Source: Albugo candida (Eukaryota > Oomycota > Peronosporomycetes > Albuginales > Albuginaceae). Taken from it: DNA of 64,000 nucleotides. The stretch spans positions 62,001 through 126,000 of the forward strand of contig CAJNAR010000032.1 of NCBI GenBank assembly GCA_905220665.1, read 5' to 3'. Each line of letters starts with the position of its first letter. Position 1 is the first letter of the stretch. Below the pieces are notes generated by a model that worked only from the letters and a program-made list of their open reading frames with translations, did not search any database and had not been told where the DNA came from. Position numbers and translations under genes: made by a program. This document shows, piece after piece, positions 35,607 through 48,762 of this stretch.

Positions 35607-37711
35607 TCAGCCGGTAATGACACGAACTCCGCCAAGGGAAGCCACAGTGTGTGCAAAGTTGTAGTTGGGTTGCTTGATGAACATCATGTTCTTGGATTGT
35701 TTGTAAGTTCGTGAAATCCATTCTACCATCGCGGGTCCAAATTGACCTTCAACGGCTAAAAAGTTAACTTTTAGCTTCAAATAAATGTGGTCGAATAGCA
35801 AAACCGTCTCGGCAAACTCGTTTGTGTTGGTTGGTTCATCTTTCGTGTAGCAGTGAACAATGAATAGCGTGTTTGTTTGCTCGTTTGTTCGCACGTACAG
35901 AATGGCTTTGTTGATGATTGATAAATTTGGCCGCTTGCAAAAAAAATAAATTGCTTGTTCATTGATCTCATGGATGAACCGTGCAATCGTTTTACCACCA
36001 CGAGCCCCGGTTCGTATATTGTCTTGGTCGTACATTAAGCTTTGATGGGGTTGGTGATAATTGCCTCGAGATGGACACATACCGCGGAGGCAATACAAAG
36101 CAATGCGAAGTATGAATGTTCGCTCAAACATCACATAAACAACTAAGAGGACCGACAAGAAATACAACGAAAAGTAAGTCAGTATTGTGGGATCTCCGAG
36201 TAAGTTGCCAAATACTGTCGTAATCACCATGGCCACTCCAACAATACAGCTCCACCAAGGTGCTATGGTTGATCGTGGTATGTCAGCACGTTTGAACTTG
36301 AGTAACATGCATCCCGTCCCAAACAACGTCATGAGGCCAAGAAATGCATACGTGTATACACCAGAAAGGGTTTCAGTATTGCCCTGCAAAATCACGACAA
36401 GGCTAGAGCCGATGAAAAAGTACCCAATTATGATAAAATGATTTGTCTGACGCCAAGGATTCACATCCAGTAAGAATGCCGGAAGTACGCGATCACTGGC
36501 TAGACGGCGAATAAGCCCATTGACTCCAACGTAGGCCGTCAAGACTGCTCCTGATAGAACAACAAAAGCGTCGATTGCGACAATTTTTTCCATGTGACTC
36601 CCACCAACAACACGAGCTACCTCGCCAAGCACGGTATCTTTATGATTAATGATTCCAGCCGGTCCATATAGAGGTAATACGCCGAGAGAAAGTAGTGAGA
36701 TCAAAGGATTGAATATTGCGACACCCCACCACATATTCTGCAAGTAAATATAACTCTTAGATCATGACATCATACGAATATTCCATTGCTTACCTTGAGT
36801 GTTTTCGTGAATACACCATCGGCCTGCTCTTCCACAAACTGTGAAGATGACTCGAAGCCCGAGATACCAAGCATAGCAGTCGAAGTTCCAAAAAAGAGAG
36901 CTGTAAAAAAGTTTCCTGTAATCATCGAGCCGGCCAGATTGATTTTTGGAAAATCTTCCCAAAAATTCTGTATGAGAATTTCAAAATTGTTGTTCACCAC
37001 GTATATGATGGCCATAATGCACAAAACGCTCAGTGTCAAAGTATGAAGAATAAAAATCACTAATGCCACAACCGCAGACTCTGTGATTCCCACGAGACTC
37101 AAAATTGCAAAGAAGAAGAGTAATGCAATTGTTGCAGGTACCACTGCTATAGATTCCACTTGGGATTGTAAATAATTACATGCAGAAGCACCAGATACGA
37201 CTCCCGTTGCGACATATGATAGAATCGCCAGAGCTGCTGCAACAGAAGCTATCCGTTTCGAAGTCGTGTTCAGCAGCACATTGTACGAGCCACCATTAAG
37301 AGGGATTGCATTAACAACTTCACCATAAATAAATCGATACAGGTATAGAACTCCAACGACAAACGCTAGTGCCACGGGAGCTAATATGCCGGCCTTTGAA
37401 GCAACTAAACCCGATACGTATAGGCAGCTCGATAGGATATCATTACCACAAATTGCGGTTGCCAACCATTCCGACAATTTAGGGTGCTCTAGTGAAATAT
37501 GTGCTTCGATTTCCAAGATTTCTTTCTCATCAGGAGCTGCTCGATAATGCGATCCCCAGCCTGGAAACTCCCACGGCATCAATGTCTCCAAGTCTTTGTC
37601 AACTTTAACGACTATTGAATCAGACGTTTTCTCTTGAACTTTTAAAAACGGGTCGATCTCGTTGATGCCGGATGAGATAGTTCCGTACTCGCCAAGATGC
37701 AGGGAGCCCAT
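35607..37711 (-). CDS. APC-family amino-acid/polyamine transporter
   Basis: Two exons, 36794-37711 and 35607-36737, with a 56-bp intron (GTAAGC..TTGCAG, phase 0), give 682 residues. After ~95 soluble residues comes the first membrane segment with GNDILSSCLYVSGL, the glycine-rich substrate region typical of the amino acid-polyamine-organocation family. Roughly 12 hydrophobic segments follow, among them FFTALFFGTSTAMLGISGFE, a conserved transporter motif. A soluble C-terminal domain of ~190 residues follows, rich in aromatic and charged residues. This arrangement is common in oomycete APC permeases. It should sit in the plasma or an internal membrane and move amino acids or related amines; the substrate cannot be read from sequence. 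It shares a divergent promoter region with ALG6. Confidence 0.88.
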
Positions 37712-38178
37712 CGGTTTTGCTCTTTTGTTTGGTAGTAAATGAAACTGTTAAGGATCTAGTTAGCGATATGACATCTAGCCAATCAGCAGTACTCCGAATA
37801 ATTGTGGAGTTCTAAAAAGCAAACTTCAATAAAGGTTGATATGCGTTCTTATCGGCCTCGTTTACTTGTTATTAGTACTGAGTGCACTATCGTGCAATAC
37901 ACGTGCATTGCTGCCTTGATTTTCTACATCGGCTGGCAATAATCTCGGCCATGTATGATAGTGTAGTAGAACGTAAAGTTTCACTCATAAGCATGACTAT
38001 GATAATAGCACCTCGTTTATATGCTCAGGGTGCTAATAGAGATCAAATGCCACGCCGTTTGCTAGATTGCAAAAGCCTGTAAAGCTGAGAAAAAGCAGTA
38101 GTAGGCGACGGTGGATAACTGAATGGACACACTTTCGTCACCATCGTGTTCATTGGTTATTATTCAGCGCTGTCCGCC
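37712..38178. promoter_or_regulatory. Shared divergent promoter region (APC transporter / ALG6)
   Basis: 467 bp between the two divergent ATGs. No coding frame is conserved. The position makes it the promoter of both genes; no specific binding site is claimed. Confidence 0.5.
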
Positions 38179-40062
38179 ATGCATGAAAAGGATGAGGTCT
38201 CATTGGGACCACAGCAATCATTCCCGTACATATACAAAAAGTCTCTGTCTTTATGCTGGTTGTTTTACCTCGTCAATGTTCTCCAGCGTTGGTTGGTAAG
38301 TCTTGGATCGTATTCTGGTTTTTCTTCACCTCCAATGTATGGAGATTTTGAGGCACAGCGTCACTGGATGGAGATAACGCGTAATTTACCGATAGCTGAG
38401 TGGTATCACAACACCACTAAAAATGATCTAATGTACTGGGGTCTGGACTATCCTCCCCTTACGGCTTTCGTCTCATACGCTTTTGGATCGATAATGCAAT
38501 ATCTAGACGCGGATATGATAGCTCTTGGAACTTCTAGAGGATACGAAACACTTGGAAGCAAGAGTATGATGCGTTCGTCTGTTATACTTGCAGATCTGCT
38601 GGTTCTATTTCCAGCAGTATATTACTGCGTGAGCGTCATGTACAGAAGCGAGCTACGAGCTCCAGCATACGATAAATGGAGGCTGAAGACACTGACGGCA
38701 TACCTAATTTTATCGCAACCTTCTTTTTTATTGATCGATCATGGCCATTTCCAGTACAATAATATCAGTCTAGGTCTCACAGCAGCAGCTGTTGCTTTGA
38801 TTTATCATGATCACGACTTTCTAGCTAGCGTTGCATACTGTTTGGCACTCAACTTTAAGCAAATGACGCTTTACTTTGCACCTGCATTTGGTTTGTACCT
38901 ACTTTCAAAGTGCTGTTATGGCGATAAATGTATACTTCATCTTATAAAACTTTCCGCGGCTGTCGTTGTCACAATCGGTTTGCTTTGGCTACCATTCTGC
39001 CTCTATCGACCACCGGGCTCAACTTGTTTATCCTCATGGCAGCAAAGTACGATTTCAAAATGATCCTCCGATCGTATCATCCTAATACGCTCTTTGTTCA
39101 GTTGTACATCGCATCTTCCCAGTTGCACGTGGCTTATTTGAAGATAAAGTGTCAAACGTTTGGTGCGTGTTGGACCTGGTTTATAAAGTCCGCCATCATA
39201 TAGCGATGAGTGAACAGTTGCTTCTTTGGTATGAACTTATATCGTCCTGGTAATGTGGCATGAAATCCTCACGTCCCACACTGCTGTAGCACTATCACGA
39301 CATTCCTGGCTTTGACACCGTCAATGCTCGATCTTTTGAGAAGAAAACCGACCAAAACTCGATTTGTATTATCACTTGTAAACTCATCGCTTTCCTTCTT
39401 TCTGTTCTCCTTTCAAGGTACACACGCACTTTCAATTGCGCTTTGTCAGACATACTAAGTTGTTCTACTTGTAGTTCATGAGAAGTCAATTCTTTTATCA
39501 CTACTTCCGGTTTCTCTGTTGGTTGGAAAGGCCCCGTTGATAGTGGGATGGTTTGGCTCTGTTGCAACCTTCAGGTGAGTCAACTTGGCTCGTGAACTTG
39601 TTGCCGTAATTACTATGATTTGCATTGTCAGTATGTACTTCTTGCTAGCTAAAGATGGCCTGAATCTACAGTACACCGTCCTTCAATTATTCCATGCACT
39701 TACAGCTTTGGCTCCATTCATTTCGAGTAGCTTTGAGGTTCCTCTTTGCCTCGTACCACCCGGTCACTCCCCAAATGGAATCCCAGGACAAGTAATACTG
39801 ACCAGTATCAAGGTATACCTAAGCATGTCTTACGTTCATGCTCAAAGTTATCATTTCTATGCAGGTCTCGCTCCTTGGAATGATACTATTGCATGTTATT
39901 CATTTACTTGTTCCGCCTCCCGCGCGATACCCTCATCTCCACGAGTGTATATTCGCAACCTTTTCATGCGGTTGTTTCCTACTCACTCTTGCGTATTTTA
40001 CCTATTGGCAATGTACCATTGATGATACACAAGACGAAAATATGATCAAAAAGAAATCCTGA
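38179..40062 (+). CDS. ALG6: ALG6 dolichyl-P-Glc:Man9GlcNAc2-PP-dolichol alpha-1,3-glucosyltransferase
   Basis: ALG6 adds the first glucose to the lipid-linked N-glycan precursor on the ER lumenal side. Six exons join into 533 residues: 38179-39046, 39102-39228, 39290-39417, 39475-39574, 39632-39812 and 39865-40062. The introns are 52-61 bp, and each junction keeps the frame. Motifs in order are GDFEAQRHWM (first lumenal loop), YWGLDYPPLTAF, DHGHFQYNN, then, across exon junctions, VHRIFPVARGLFEDKVSN, SFFLFSFQVHEKSILL and a final hydrophobic exon. These are the ALG6/ALG8 family signatures, and the WGLDYPPLTA form favours ALG6. The protein is hydrophobic throughout, as expected for a polytopic ER enzyme. 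The start is the first in-frame ATG. Confidence 0.93.
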
Positions 40063-40689
40063 TCTTTCGGTATTCACTATCGATTGTGGAAGCCTAATTC
40101 AAAAAGCTGGCATTTTGTCATGTGTCAAAAGTGAGAGTATGTAGTACTAAATCATCATGCTACAGATATTCAATAAAATACCTGAATTTTTCTGTGTTGA
40201 TGCGCTATGAAGCTCGAAATCTCAGCTGATCTCGGATCTTGTACCTAACTGAGTATACAGATGAACGGATACAGTTCTCATGAAATGCGCGTATATAAGA
40301 TCGCCGTTACATGTCAGTGATTTATTACAATCATCCGATGCAATCGCGCACTGATACATCTCGATTGGTCGGTGAAAAACAGAGACATTCCGAATGGTCT
40401 TCGGCGTCTGTCAGGTCTTGTTATTGTCGACATATGCGACCAGCACATCAGATGAATGCATCATTTCGAAATAATTGAGCAATGTGTTAGTCAAATCCTG
40501 GCTGTTGAGCAAAAGAATAGTGTGCAAACCATGAATAATCGTATCACTGTGTTCTTGTCTTATGAGTTGAGCTATTGCGTTTGACACCAGGCCGCACATA
40601 AAGTCAACTTTTAAGTTTGTCGATCAATTTGTACTACACACACAAGAAAAAGAAGAACGTCACCGTGGCACTGGCTGCAGTGTCGACGT
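40063..40689. other. Intergenic
   Basis: The 3' flank of ALG6. Nothing recognised. Confidence 0.4.
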
Positions 40690-41290
40690 ACTTGTACCGA
40701 AACACCAGCAAATGCGGGTTTTCCGAATGTTGAGTCGGTAGCACCAGATCCAGCCCTTGCAGAGGTACCGAAGCTTCCACTCACTCCGTATCAAAAACCT
40801 CCACTCGTAAAGCCCGTACCTGTCGGCTGTGTCGCCTCAATTCCAATCGTATTGCCAAATGCAAATTTTTGTTGTTCCTGTGGTACCAAACGACCCGATT
40901 GAGATCCAAACGTTACCGATGATCCAAAACCACTGATGTAGCGCCAAATGGCTGATTCGAAGTGGTAGTAGTATCAAATGGATTTCCCGATGCATCAAAC
41001 GCTCCACTTGACGCAGTCGGTTGAGCATTGCATAAAGACGATCCAAAATTGCCATAACCTGACGTTGCTGGAGCTCCAAAACAACTCGACGGCGTCGTTG
41101 TAGACCCAGAGCTCGTTGATGTACCTCAGAAACCATGTAGGCTGAAAAGGAGGATTTCCAGTCCCAGCTTGATTAGTAGCGCCCATTGTATCGGTTCCAA
41201 AACCGCCAGCCGAATTTTCTCAAGTTGAAGCTGCAATCTGAGTCCCAAATCCAGACGCGGCAGTAGTACGGTGCATGACACTTAAAACCA
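40690..41290 (-). pseudogene. Nup98-type FG-repeat relic
   Basis: Minus-strand translation in shifting frames gives the low-complexity Gly/Phe/Ser/Thr repeats of an FG nucleoporin: SGFGT, GGFGTDTMG, SCFGAP, NQPFGATS, SGFGSSVTFGSQSG, FAFGN, GSFGTSA and TFGKPAF. These repeats fill the nuclear pore channel. At least one in-frame stop and two frameshifts occur within 600 bp and there is no start, so this is a decayed fragment. It lies beside the 3' end of LINE copy 2. A second, longer Nup98 copy is at the right end of the window on the opposite strand. Confidence 0.7.
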
Positions 41291-41703
41291 GCAAACCCTG
41301 ATTTTGAATGGCCAATTTTCGGATCACATTACCCTGTAATGTTGCCGCTGCCGATTGGTTAAAGTACATCATAACAATCGTCCATGCCCTGACCTAGGCT
41401 CAGTTGAAGGTGTCTATATTACTAGAATTAGACAAACTGACTTCTCTAGTTGCCTAGGCTATCTTAAATAACATATATACATATAAAAAACGTTTCGTGA
41501 AATACCTGTGAGAGATGATAAAACGTCGTCTCGGTGATAATCTCGTATCGTAGTAGCCTCAGCACCCTTAATACGAGACTGGGTCCAGCTTGTAAAGGCT
41601 GTAAAGGTGAAAAGGTTGTTAAGTTGTAAAAATGGTCCAAAAGTACCGTGGTTTGAAAATTGGCGTGCGCCACACTACGGTGAGTAGAACCAGCCAACTA
41701 GGC

Positions 41704-44700
41704 CTAGGATCTGAGTTGCACTTGCCGTTCCACTCGCCTGTGCCGTACCCGCAGCAATGATCTTCGACTTCTAAAAAATCCACCAAATGATCCTTGCGTT
41801 GCGAGTTGATCCAGTACCTTTGCAAGCCGAATGCGTTCCTCGTGGTCGTAACACTGTCTTCGAAAGTACCGAACGTGCGCACTAAACGTGGTGTAGATCA
41901 CGGAAAGTGCTGGAACTGTCGGAGTTGCTGATCGATGATCGAACAAACGACGATTCCGATCTGTCCAGACGAAGTGCAGTGTCACCGCTTGCAATGCAAG
42001 CCACAAATCCGATATAATTGCTAAATATTCTTTCCAATCCGACCGTAGTGTTGGTACGATTGCACATGCAATATGCGTCCAACGTGGTCGAAAGGAGAAA
42101 AACTGATCCCAACTAGGAAGTAACTCTCTCCATAACTGTGCCGTGTGGTCGCACTCGAGAAAGAGATGTTGATCGGATTCCACTGCCCCACACGAAGTCT
42201 GCGTGCACAATATAATGTCGGGCTGAATATCCTTTAAGAACCAGAAACGAGATCGAACTGGCAACATCCGAAAGGCGAGACGAAACTGTAAATCCTCGAA
42301 AATTGGTAATAGACGTTTTCGAAGATGCCGTGATGTAGCCATAAAAGTTCGGATTCGTTCTGAATCCAGTGCGTCCGATCTCTCCCGTGTTGACCAATGT
42401 GTCGACATCGGATGACTCTTGGTTGGTTCGGGAGGTTTCCAGACGATTCGTGAGAGTTGTGAGCGTGGAATGGATGGAAAATAATGTTTCCTTTCCTTGC
42501 TTTTTACTCCCACATAAAATGATCTGCCACTTGTGGTTGGTATAATCCAAGTGATGAGACCAATCGTCAAGTGGATACGCTGGAGAATCTGAGTGACTTC
42601 ATTGTAAAGTCGACTTAGCAACCTTTCTTCAGACATATCCGACGTGTTCAGCTCTTCGTCGTTGTAATAGTTGGCGACGAAATCTTCCTTCGTTGGCCAT
42701 GTGTCGCTTTCACGAAAAAAGTCTTGCAAACTTCGAACGTCGAAAAGTGTAGCAAATGTTTTTCGAAATGTTCGATGTGGTTCATCCACCATGCCAAGAT
42801 TGTACCAAACGTTCTGTGTACTCGGATGACGAGTAGCAGCTTCGTAATGTAATTTTTGGTCGCAGTGAAACCACATCGGCTGTTCCATGTAGTACTGACG
42901 GCGTTGTGAAACATTTAAATCTGATATTGAAATGCTCCAATCCATCTGATGCCACATTCTAAATGCTTTTTTCCACCATGATGATATGCTCTCCCATTGA
43001 ACCATTTTTCCATGTCGATTTGGTGCGATGGTGAATATATCCATCGGCTTGTGTGGTCCAAAGGGAGGTTGAATAAGTTGTAATAATTCCGTCGAAGCTG
43101 TTGTCCAATTCGCAGGAAGAATTGTTGACGCATCGGATGCGAACTGCTGAAGGAATTGAATACGTTGTAGCTTTAGTCGTCCCACCAAAAAAGGAACTTG
43201 TAGTCCACCATCTTGTCGGCGAAGATATAAAAACTCTTTGCTGAGTAGGTGAACATGTTTTGAATCTTTTTTGTGTTTCCGACCAAGCACAAAGCGATTT
43301 AACATCGATTGCCACTGTCGAATTGTCGCTGCTGGTATGTCCACGTGCATCGTGTAATGCTACAAACGTGATAAAATCATCGTCTGCGCAACCAGTAGTC
43401 GACCACGGACAGTTCGTGCTCGTCGAAACCATACACCAAACCCATCGTAAAAACGCTTGTCGAGAGTTGAAATAACCATCGAATGAGTCGGTGTCTGGCC
43501 GAACGGAATACCCAAATACTTGACCGAATCCTCCGGACCCATTATGGTCAAATTGGGAATACATGGACACGGCATGGTCCGATTCAACGAGAGCAAAGAT
43601 GATTTACTCAAGTTGAGTTTCGCACCCGATCCATCGCAATAGACTTGGACGAGTTCAAGTTGCGTCAAAACACCATTTGGTGTCTCTGAAAGCAATGTCG
43701 AATCGTCCGCAAAAAATAATCCAGTTGCGACAGTCGTGCTATTAATCCAAATGCCATGTTCTTCATGTTGTCGAAGTAAATTTCCCAAAGGTTCGATCGT
43801 CATCAGAAAAAGTAATGCTGAGAGAGGATCACCTTGTTTCACTCCACGTTGTGGTGCAATGGACGGTGAGATATTTCCATTAATCATCAACTGCGCCTTT
43901 GTGTCATTGTACAAAAGACGAACCCAGTCGATGAAACTTTTTCCAACGCCCCTTTTTTCCAAAACGCGAAACATGTACGTCCAATTGACTCGATCATAAG
44001 CTTTCTCAAAGTCGAGAAAAGTCGCATAAGCTTCCTCCCCACGATGAGTGACCAAGTCTTGGATGTCGGTGAGATGTCGAATATGATGATGCATTGACCT
44101 TCCTCGCACGAATGCCTTTTGATCTTGATGGATCAATTTCGGCAAAAAACGTTGCAATCGATACGCCAACACTTTTGAAAGTACTTTCACATCGACGCAA
44201 AGCAGTTCGATCGGTCGATAGTTGCCAGGTTCACCTCGTGATCCTTTTTTGTATAAAAGTGTGATTGCTGAGTGACGTTGTGATCGAAGTAAAATTCCTC
44301 TTTCCAGCTGATATTCGAACACGATCTTCAGACACTCGCCAAACGTTTCCGGATCAAGCTGATAAAATGCAGCTGGTAGTCCATCCATACCTGGAGAAGA
44401 ACTACTCCGCATGTGCTTGATCGCTTCCGCCATCTCGGTCGTACTTAACCGAGTGGAGAGACGGTCTTGCTCTGCTGAGGCAAGTGAAACTTGAATCGAA
44501 TCGAGTAACTTTTTTTGCTTTCTTTCACTTGGATCATATGAGTCGGTCTCAGAGCTATAAACAGAGCCCATGACGCCACCCCAATGATCTCTGAATTCGT
44601 CAATAATCTCCCTCGGGTTCGATGTCACGGTACCATATTTTTTGGTAACATTTTCGATCGGCACGCGACGACAAGAACTATCCGGAGGGCGAAAAAAATG

Positions 44701-45902
44701 CTTTGAAGAGTTCTCCATATGCTTCACGTGATGGTCGAAGCTTTCATCTTGGTTGTATTTCGCGTTGTTTTCGACTGAGATTTTAAATTGTTGGAGACTC
44801 GATTCGTAAAAATACCGTGACTCATTGTTGTCTTGAATACGATATCGAGCTGCTGCGACTTCCAAAACACGCTGGCTAGACTCAACATCACGTCGGCTAT
44901 CTTGTGCAACCTTTTTTTCGATTCCTTGAAGCTGTTTCTTGATTTTCGTCTTCCAACTTTCCCACATTTTACCGGGATTCGAAGTTGTCCGTAACTGTTC
45001 GAGCACCAAAATCGCTTCCAATTTGATTGCTTCGACAACTTGAGGATACTCAAATAGTCGTAATGAACATTTCCAATATCCTCGACCCGGAGATTGAGTT
45101 GGATTTGCAAAAGTTACTTTTTGTGCCAGATGATCTCCCGCATGTCGTGAACGAAAATACTCAGAGGTTTTGTATACCATATTGAATAGCTCTTCCGACA
45201 TGCAGATGTAATCTAGTCGATTCTTGCGCGGTAATGGTCCTGTAAATACTTTTTCAGTCGGATGTTGGATTCGCCAAGCGTCTACCACACCCAACTGTGA
45301 AAGCCATTCCAAACACGCTAATCGACTTGGTTCGTGTCGAATTGTTCCACTCGAAGCATCGATAGCTGGATCGAGTGGTGTGTTGAAATCACCAAATACG
45401 ATATGTGTTGCGGTCGATTCGAAAGTGCTGGAAAGCAATACCTCATAAAAACCACTCGTTCCTCGGCCTTGACCAGTGCATATATATTGTGAATATACAC
45501 CGGTGCATCGTGAATGATAAGACGCAAAACCAAATAACGATTTCGAATGCTTCGATCGGTGAGTTCTTCAGCTGTTTCATAACCGGGAAAGTCCGAACGA
45601 AGGATTGTCATGACGCCGCCACTGCGGTTTTGAGTCGGATGGAGAAAAGCACTGTTGTGATCATTGACAAACATTTTGTGCTGCATTTTTGAGGATAATA
45701 AAAATTGAAATGATTCCAGTTGGTTGTGATCGTGAAACTTGGTTTCTTGAACACAACAAATGGAGTGTTGTGATAAGATGTGGTCGATAAAAAGATGACC
45801 ATGTTTATGAATTCCATTAACATTCACCGTGAGTGCTGAGATATTGTTCCACGTTGAAATAATCGAGGAGCCCTTAGCATTCACGATGAAGTGGACCAGC
45901 AA
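41704..45902 (-). pseudogene. LINE ORF2: endonuclease, reverse transcriptase, zinc finger
   Basis: The frame 45318-45902 has the start of an APE-like endonuclease (VNVNGI, CCVQETKF). After a one-base shift in a run of five A (+ strand, about 45447-45451) it continues at 45438 with FGDFNTPLD and the GDH box. The RT shows YATFLDFEKAYDRV, QRGVKQGDPLS and the catalytic FADD (minus strand, about 43705-43725). One in-frame TAG near 43357, where a Trp is usual (LSRLWHYT-like context), separates 43360-45438 from 41704-43350. The latter holds the C-terminal RT part and a CX5CX8HX4CX1H-like zinc motif (CTQTSCGAVESDQHLFLECDH). Only these two lesions are evident in about 1,400 codons, so decay is slight. 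Confidence 0.88.
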
Positions 45903-46092
45903 TCAACCTCGTTTCACCATCTTCTTTTGAGAGGTGAAGTGTTGCTTTCTCTTCTTGGAAAAAGCTGAGATTGACTGAGAGCTCGCCGATATCGCCACAG
46001 AGAAGTCCTTGCCATTTACCACCAAACCACTGAGACCAATATTTTATGCCCACATCGGAGCGTAACAACAAGATGAGCACATTGATTCGGAG

Positions 46093-48365
46093 TCAACGAC
46101 AATGGTGACCTGGAATCCAAATCACTGGTCTATCGGTGAGATAGTGGATGCAGTGATCGCTTGTGTAAAATGTCGGGGCAGTAGACATAAATAATAGTTC
46201 CAATAATGCGAGAGCTTTGGTCGCCCGAGTCAAACCTTGAACAGTGTCCGGCACTGACTTCCAGCACGACATTACTTTCTCGAACAATACAGCTCTCTTA
46301 AAGGGAACTTTTCTACCAACGTGGCGATTCCATCGCGTCGTAAACGTGACATCTTCGCCGAGATTGTGCGCTGCAAAAACGCGATTGATTAGAAGTAGAT
46401 GTGCTACTTCGTCCAACGTAGGATCATCCAACTACATGCATGAAGTAAGACCCCATGCATGGTGATGGGATGATCTAATGCTGCCCGGATGATTTGGTCT
46501 GGGTTGGTACAAAATTGTACCAGCCGACGCACGTGAGGGATGCACGCATCGGCTTGAACCAGCTTGTCCGGTCGAAGCTGGTGGAGTGCATTTTTGGAAT
46601 CCATTTCCATGAGCTCTCCGATTTCACCAATTCGAGTTGGTCGCTCTGCTTTTTCCACCGTTGTTTGACGCTTCTTATAAAAGTGTGCCGCCTCTTTCGA
46701 GGTGGCTATCTCTTTTGGCATCCGTGCTTTCACGGGAATAATTTGAATGCGGTTGCCATGCGCCGGATTGGCAACCGCTTGAACTTCTTCGACTTCCACC
46801 TCCATAGTCGCGAGCACAGCAAAGTAATTACTTGTCGCCAACGTTGGGAGCGCACGAGGTGGTGCATTGGAAACCATTTGGTCGAACGGCTCATTCCGAT
46901 TACTCTTTCCTCGTGTCCATGCCAACTGCATGTATGTGTCACCATCCTTCTCCACCCGTGGATGGGAAGATGATCGACTTTTCAATTGGAAGATTGGGGG
47001 AGTAGGCTGAGAGAAGTCTGGTGCCCCTGGTGGTGAGATAGAGGGAGGGCTGTTAAGCTCCAACGAAATTTGGTCGGAGTGCTTTCGCTCCGGTCGCTTC
47101 GTCTCCAATTCCTGAATTTGAACTGGCTTCTCCACCTTTTTTGGGATCACCGCGACTGCCGCTGGCGCGGTTGTTTGTTTTTGTTTTTCTTGTTGCGGTT
47201 TTGCTTGTTTTTGATTATGAGGTTGGGTGCGAGTTGTGTTTGGTTTTTTTTTGTTGTTGTTCTTTTGTTTTCGTTTGATTGCTGCCGTGTTCCCGAGGCT
47301 AATGCAGCACCCAAATCCAAGCAGTAAGGACCACGTTGGCCAAAACGTGGTCGTTCCGTTGGAATAGGAGCGTTCCTACCCCGTACTGGATAGAGCTGCT
47401 TGTCGTAAACGATTTGTTCAATCATTTTACCAACTCGAACCAGTTGTTGGGGACACGTCAAACAACCAAAGTAAACTCGCCAAGTCGACATCACCACTTC
47501 CTTAGTGGGAATCGTCTCGCGAAAGGTGTCATACACCACTTGACACCCGAGTTTGTGAAGAGCGCGGAGAATGTTGTTCCGTTCTTCCTCCACGCCCACA
47601 CCGAACACATCGAGGTAGTACTTTGTTTCAAGAGTATCAAACTCCCGAAAAAAAGTACTTTTCCCCAAGGATAGTCACCGGCTGACACTCCAACTGCTGG
47701 CAGGCATCCGCCGTGGTGACCATCACCCTAAATGTTGCCCCCAGGCATTTTCGACACCTGAGCGATTGACCGGCTCTCCAGTAGGCTTTAAAAACCGGAT
47801 TACCGTGGTCTCGCATCAGGGATGTTAGTATTTTTCCATTTGGAGTACGGGTCAAGGACTGGCCCGTCTCCAAGACCATCGGGAAGGTTGCTTTCCGGAT
47901 TTGGAAAGGTCTTGCTGCTTCCAATTTCGCAGACAGAACAGACCAATCCGGGTGCTCCCCATCAGCATATAGCTGCAGTATAGCCTCGATATCCGAGGCT
48001 TTCGGCTTTGCGAGCTCGACGCGAAATTTCGCCCGAGCTCTAGCCTGGTCCTTACGCAAGGACTCCTGCGACTTGATTATTTCTGCCAAAGTGGGACCTT
48101 TGGTGTCGTCCACACTTGCAGTTGCAGTTGCCTGTTGGTCACCCTGTGACGAGGCAACGACAGTACTGCATGTACCACCGGTAGTACCGGTATTAACATG
48201 TACCGTCACACAGGGGGTGGGGGTACTTTCCACGTCATCACACAGGGGTGATGACTCATCAACAAGCATGCAATCACCCAAAACAGGGTGACTCATGAGG
48301 GTTGCCACGTCACTACAAGTGGACGCTAGCACCCTTGGTTGTATCGATATGTCGACTTGGACCAT
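46093..48365 (-). pseudogene. LINE ORF1 of copy 2, frameshifted
   Basis: Four minus-strand pieces lie in changing frames: 47637-48365, 47147-47668, 46404-47150 and 46093-46431. They include an RKDQARARAKF helix, a short Cys/basic segment (RCRKCLG) and a Lys/Asn/Gln-rich linker (about 47150-47260). The same pieces, in the same order, make up copy 1. ORF1 proteins of such elements bind element RNA. The frame breaks are few and lie near piece borders. Confidence 0.75.
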
Positions 48366-48456
48366 TGTTTTCGAGAGGAAAGAGTTGAAAAAGGTAGTTT
48401 GTCGAGTTGTTTTGTACTAACTTGGCGGGTTACGTAGTAGCCGGCAAATTGAGAAG

Positions 48457-48762
48457 TTGATTGAATCTCAGACAAGCTCGCACCAGTGATTATGCTCGCT
48501 TTGTTTACGTAGTTAGATGCGATGAGAGCTGAGAAATCGAATAGCAGGACAGCTTCACAAATAGTTCGAAGCGATGCCAAAGTTGCATTAGTGCGATGAT
48601 AAAGTGAACCCTGTGAATTTGTAATGTGTTTTGCAATCCGAATATACTCACAATATTATTTATCACTTCTATATTTGATAAATTTCGCATATTCCCTTGC
48701 GATACAACGTGATGACAGATCAAGTAAAATGGATAGGTGAGTCGTTTGTTATACAATCGCAA
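48457..48762 (-). pseudogene. Exon(s) of an unrecognised gene interrupted by the LINE
   Basis: Two coding-like exons on the minus strand join across a 41-bp intron with a GTGAGT donor (about 48653) and a TTCACAG acceptor. They give NMRNLSNIEVINNI followed by GSLYHRTNATLASLRTICEA and a further ~25 residues. The frame then runs directly into the LINE 5' end at 48456. I do not recognise the protein. The rest of the gene was not found on the far side of the LINE. Confidence 0.4.

Larger units (their letters stand above)
41464..48456 (-). mobile_element. LINE copy 2 (L1/Tx1-like), near-complete
   Basis: A non-LTR retrotransposon transcribed leftwards, with ORF1 at 46.1-48.4 kb and ORF2 (endonuclease-RT) at 41.7-45.9 kb. 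The 5' end is set at 48456, where similarity to copy 1 (21.2-23.5 kb) begins with a shared leader. The 3' end is uncertain (about 41.46 kb); no A tail and no target duplication were seen. An APE-type endonuclease ahead of RT, plus a C-terminal zinc-binding segment, fits the L1/Tx1 group. Confidence 0.85.
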
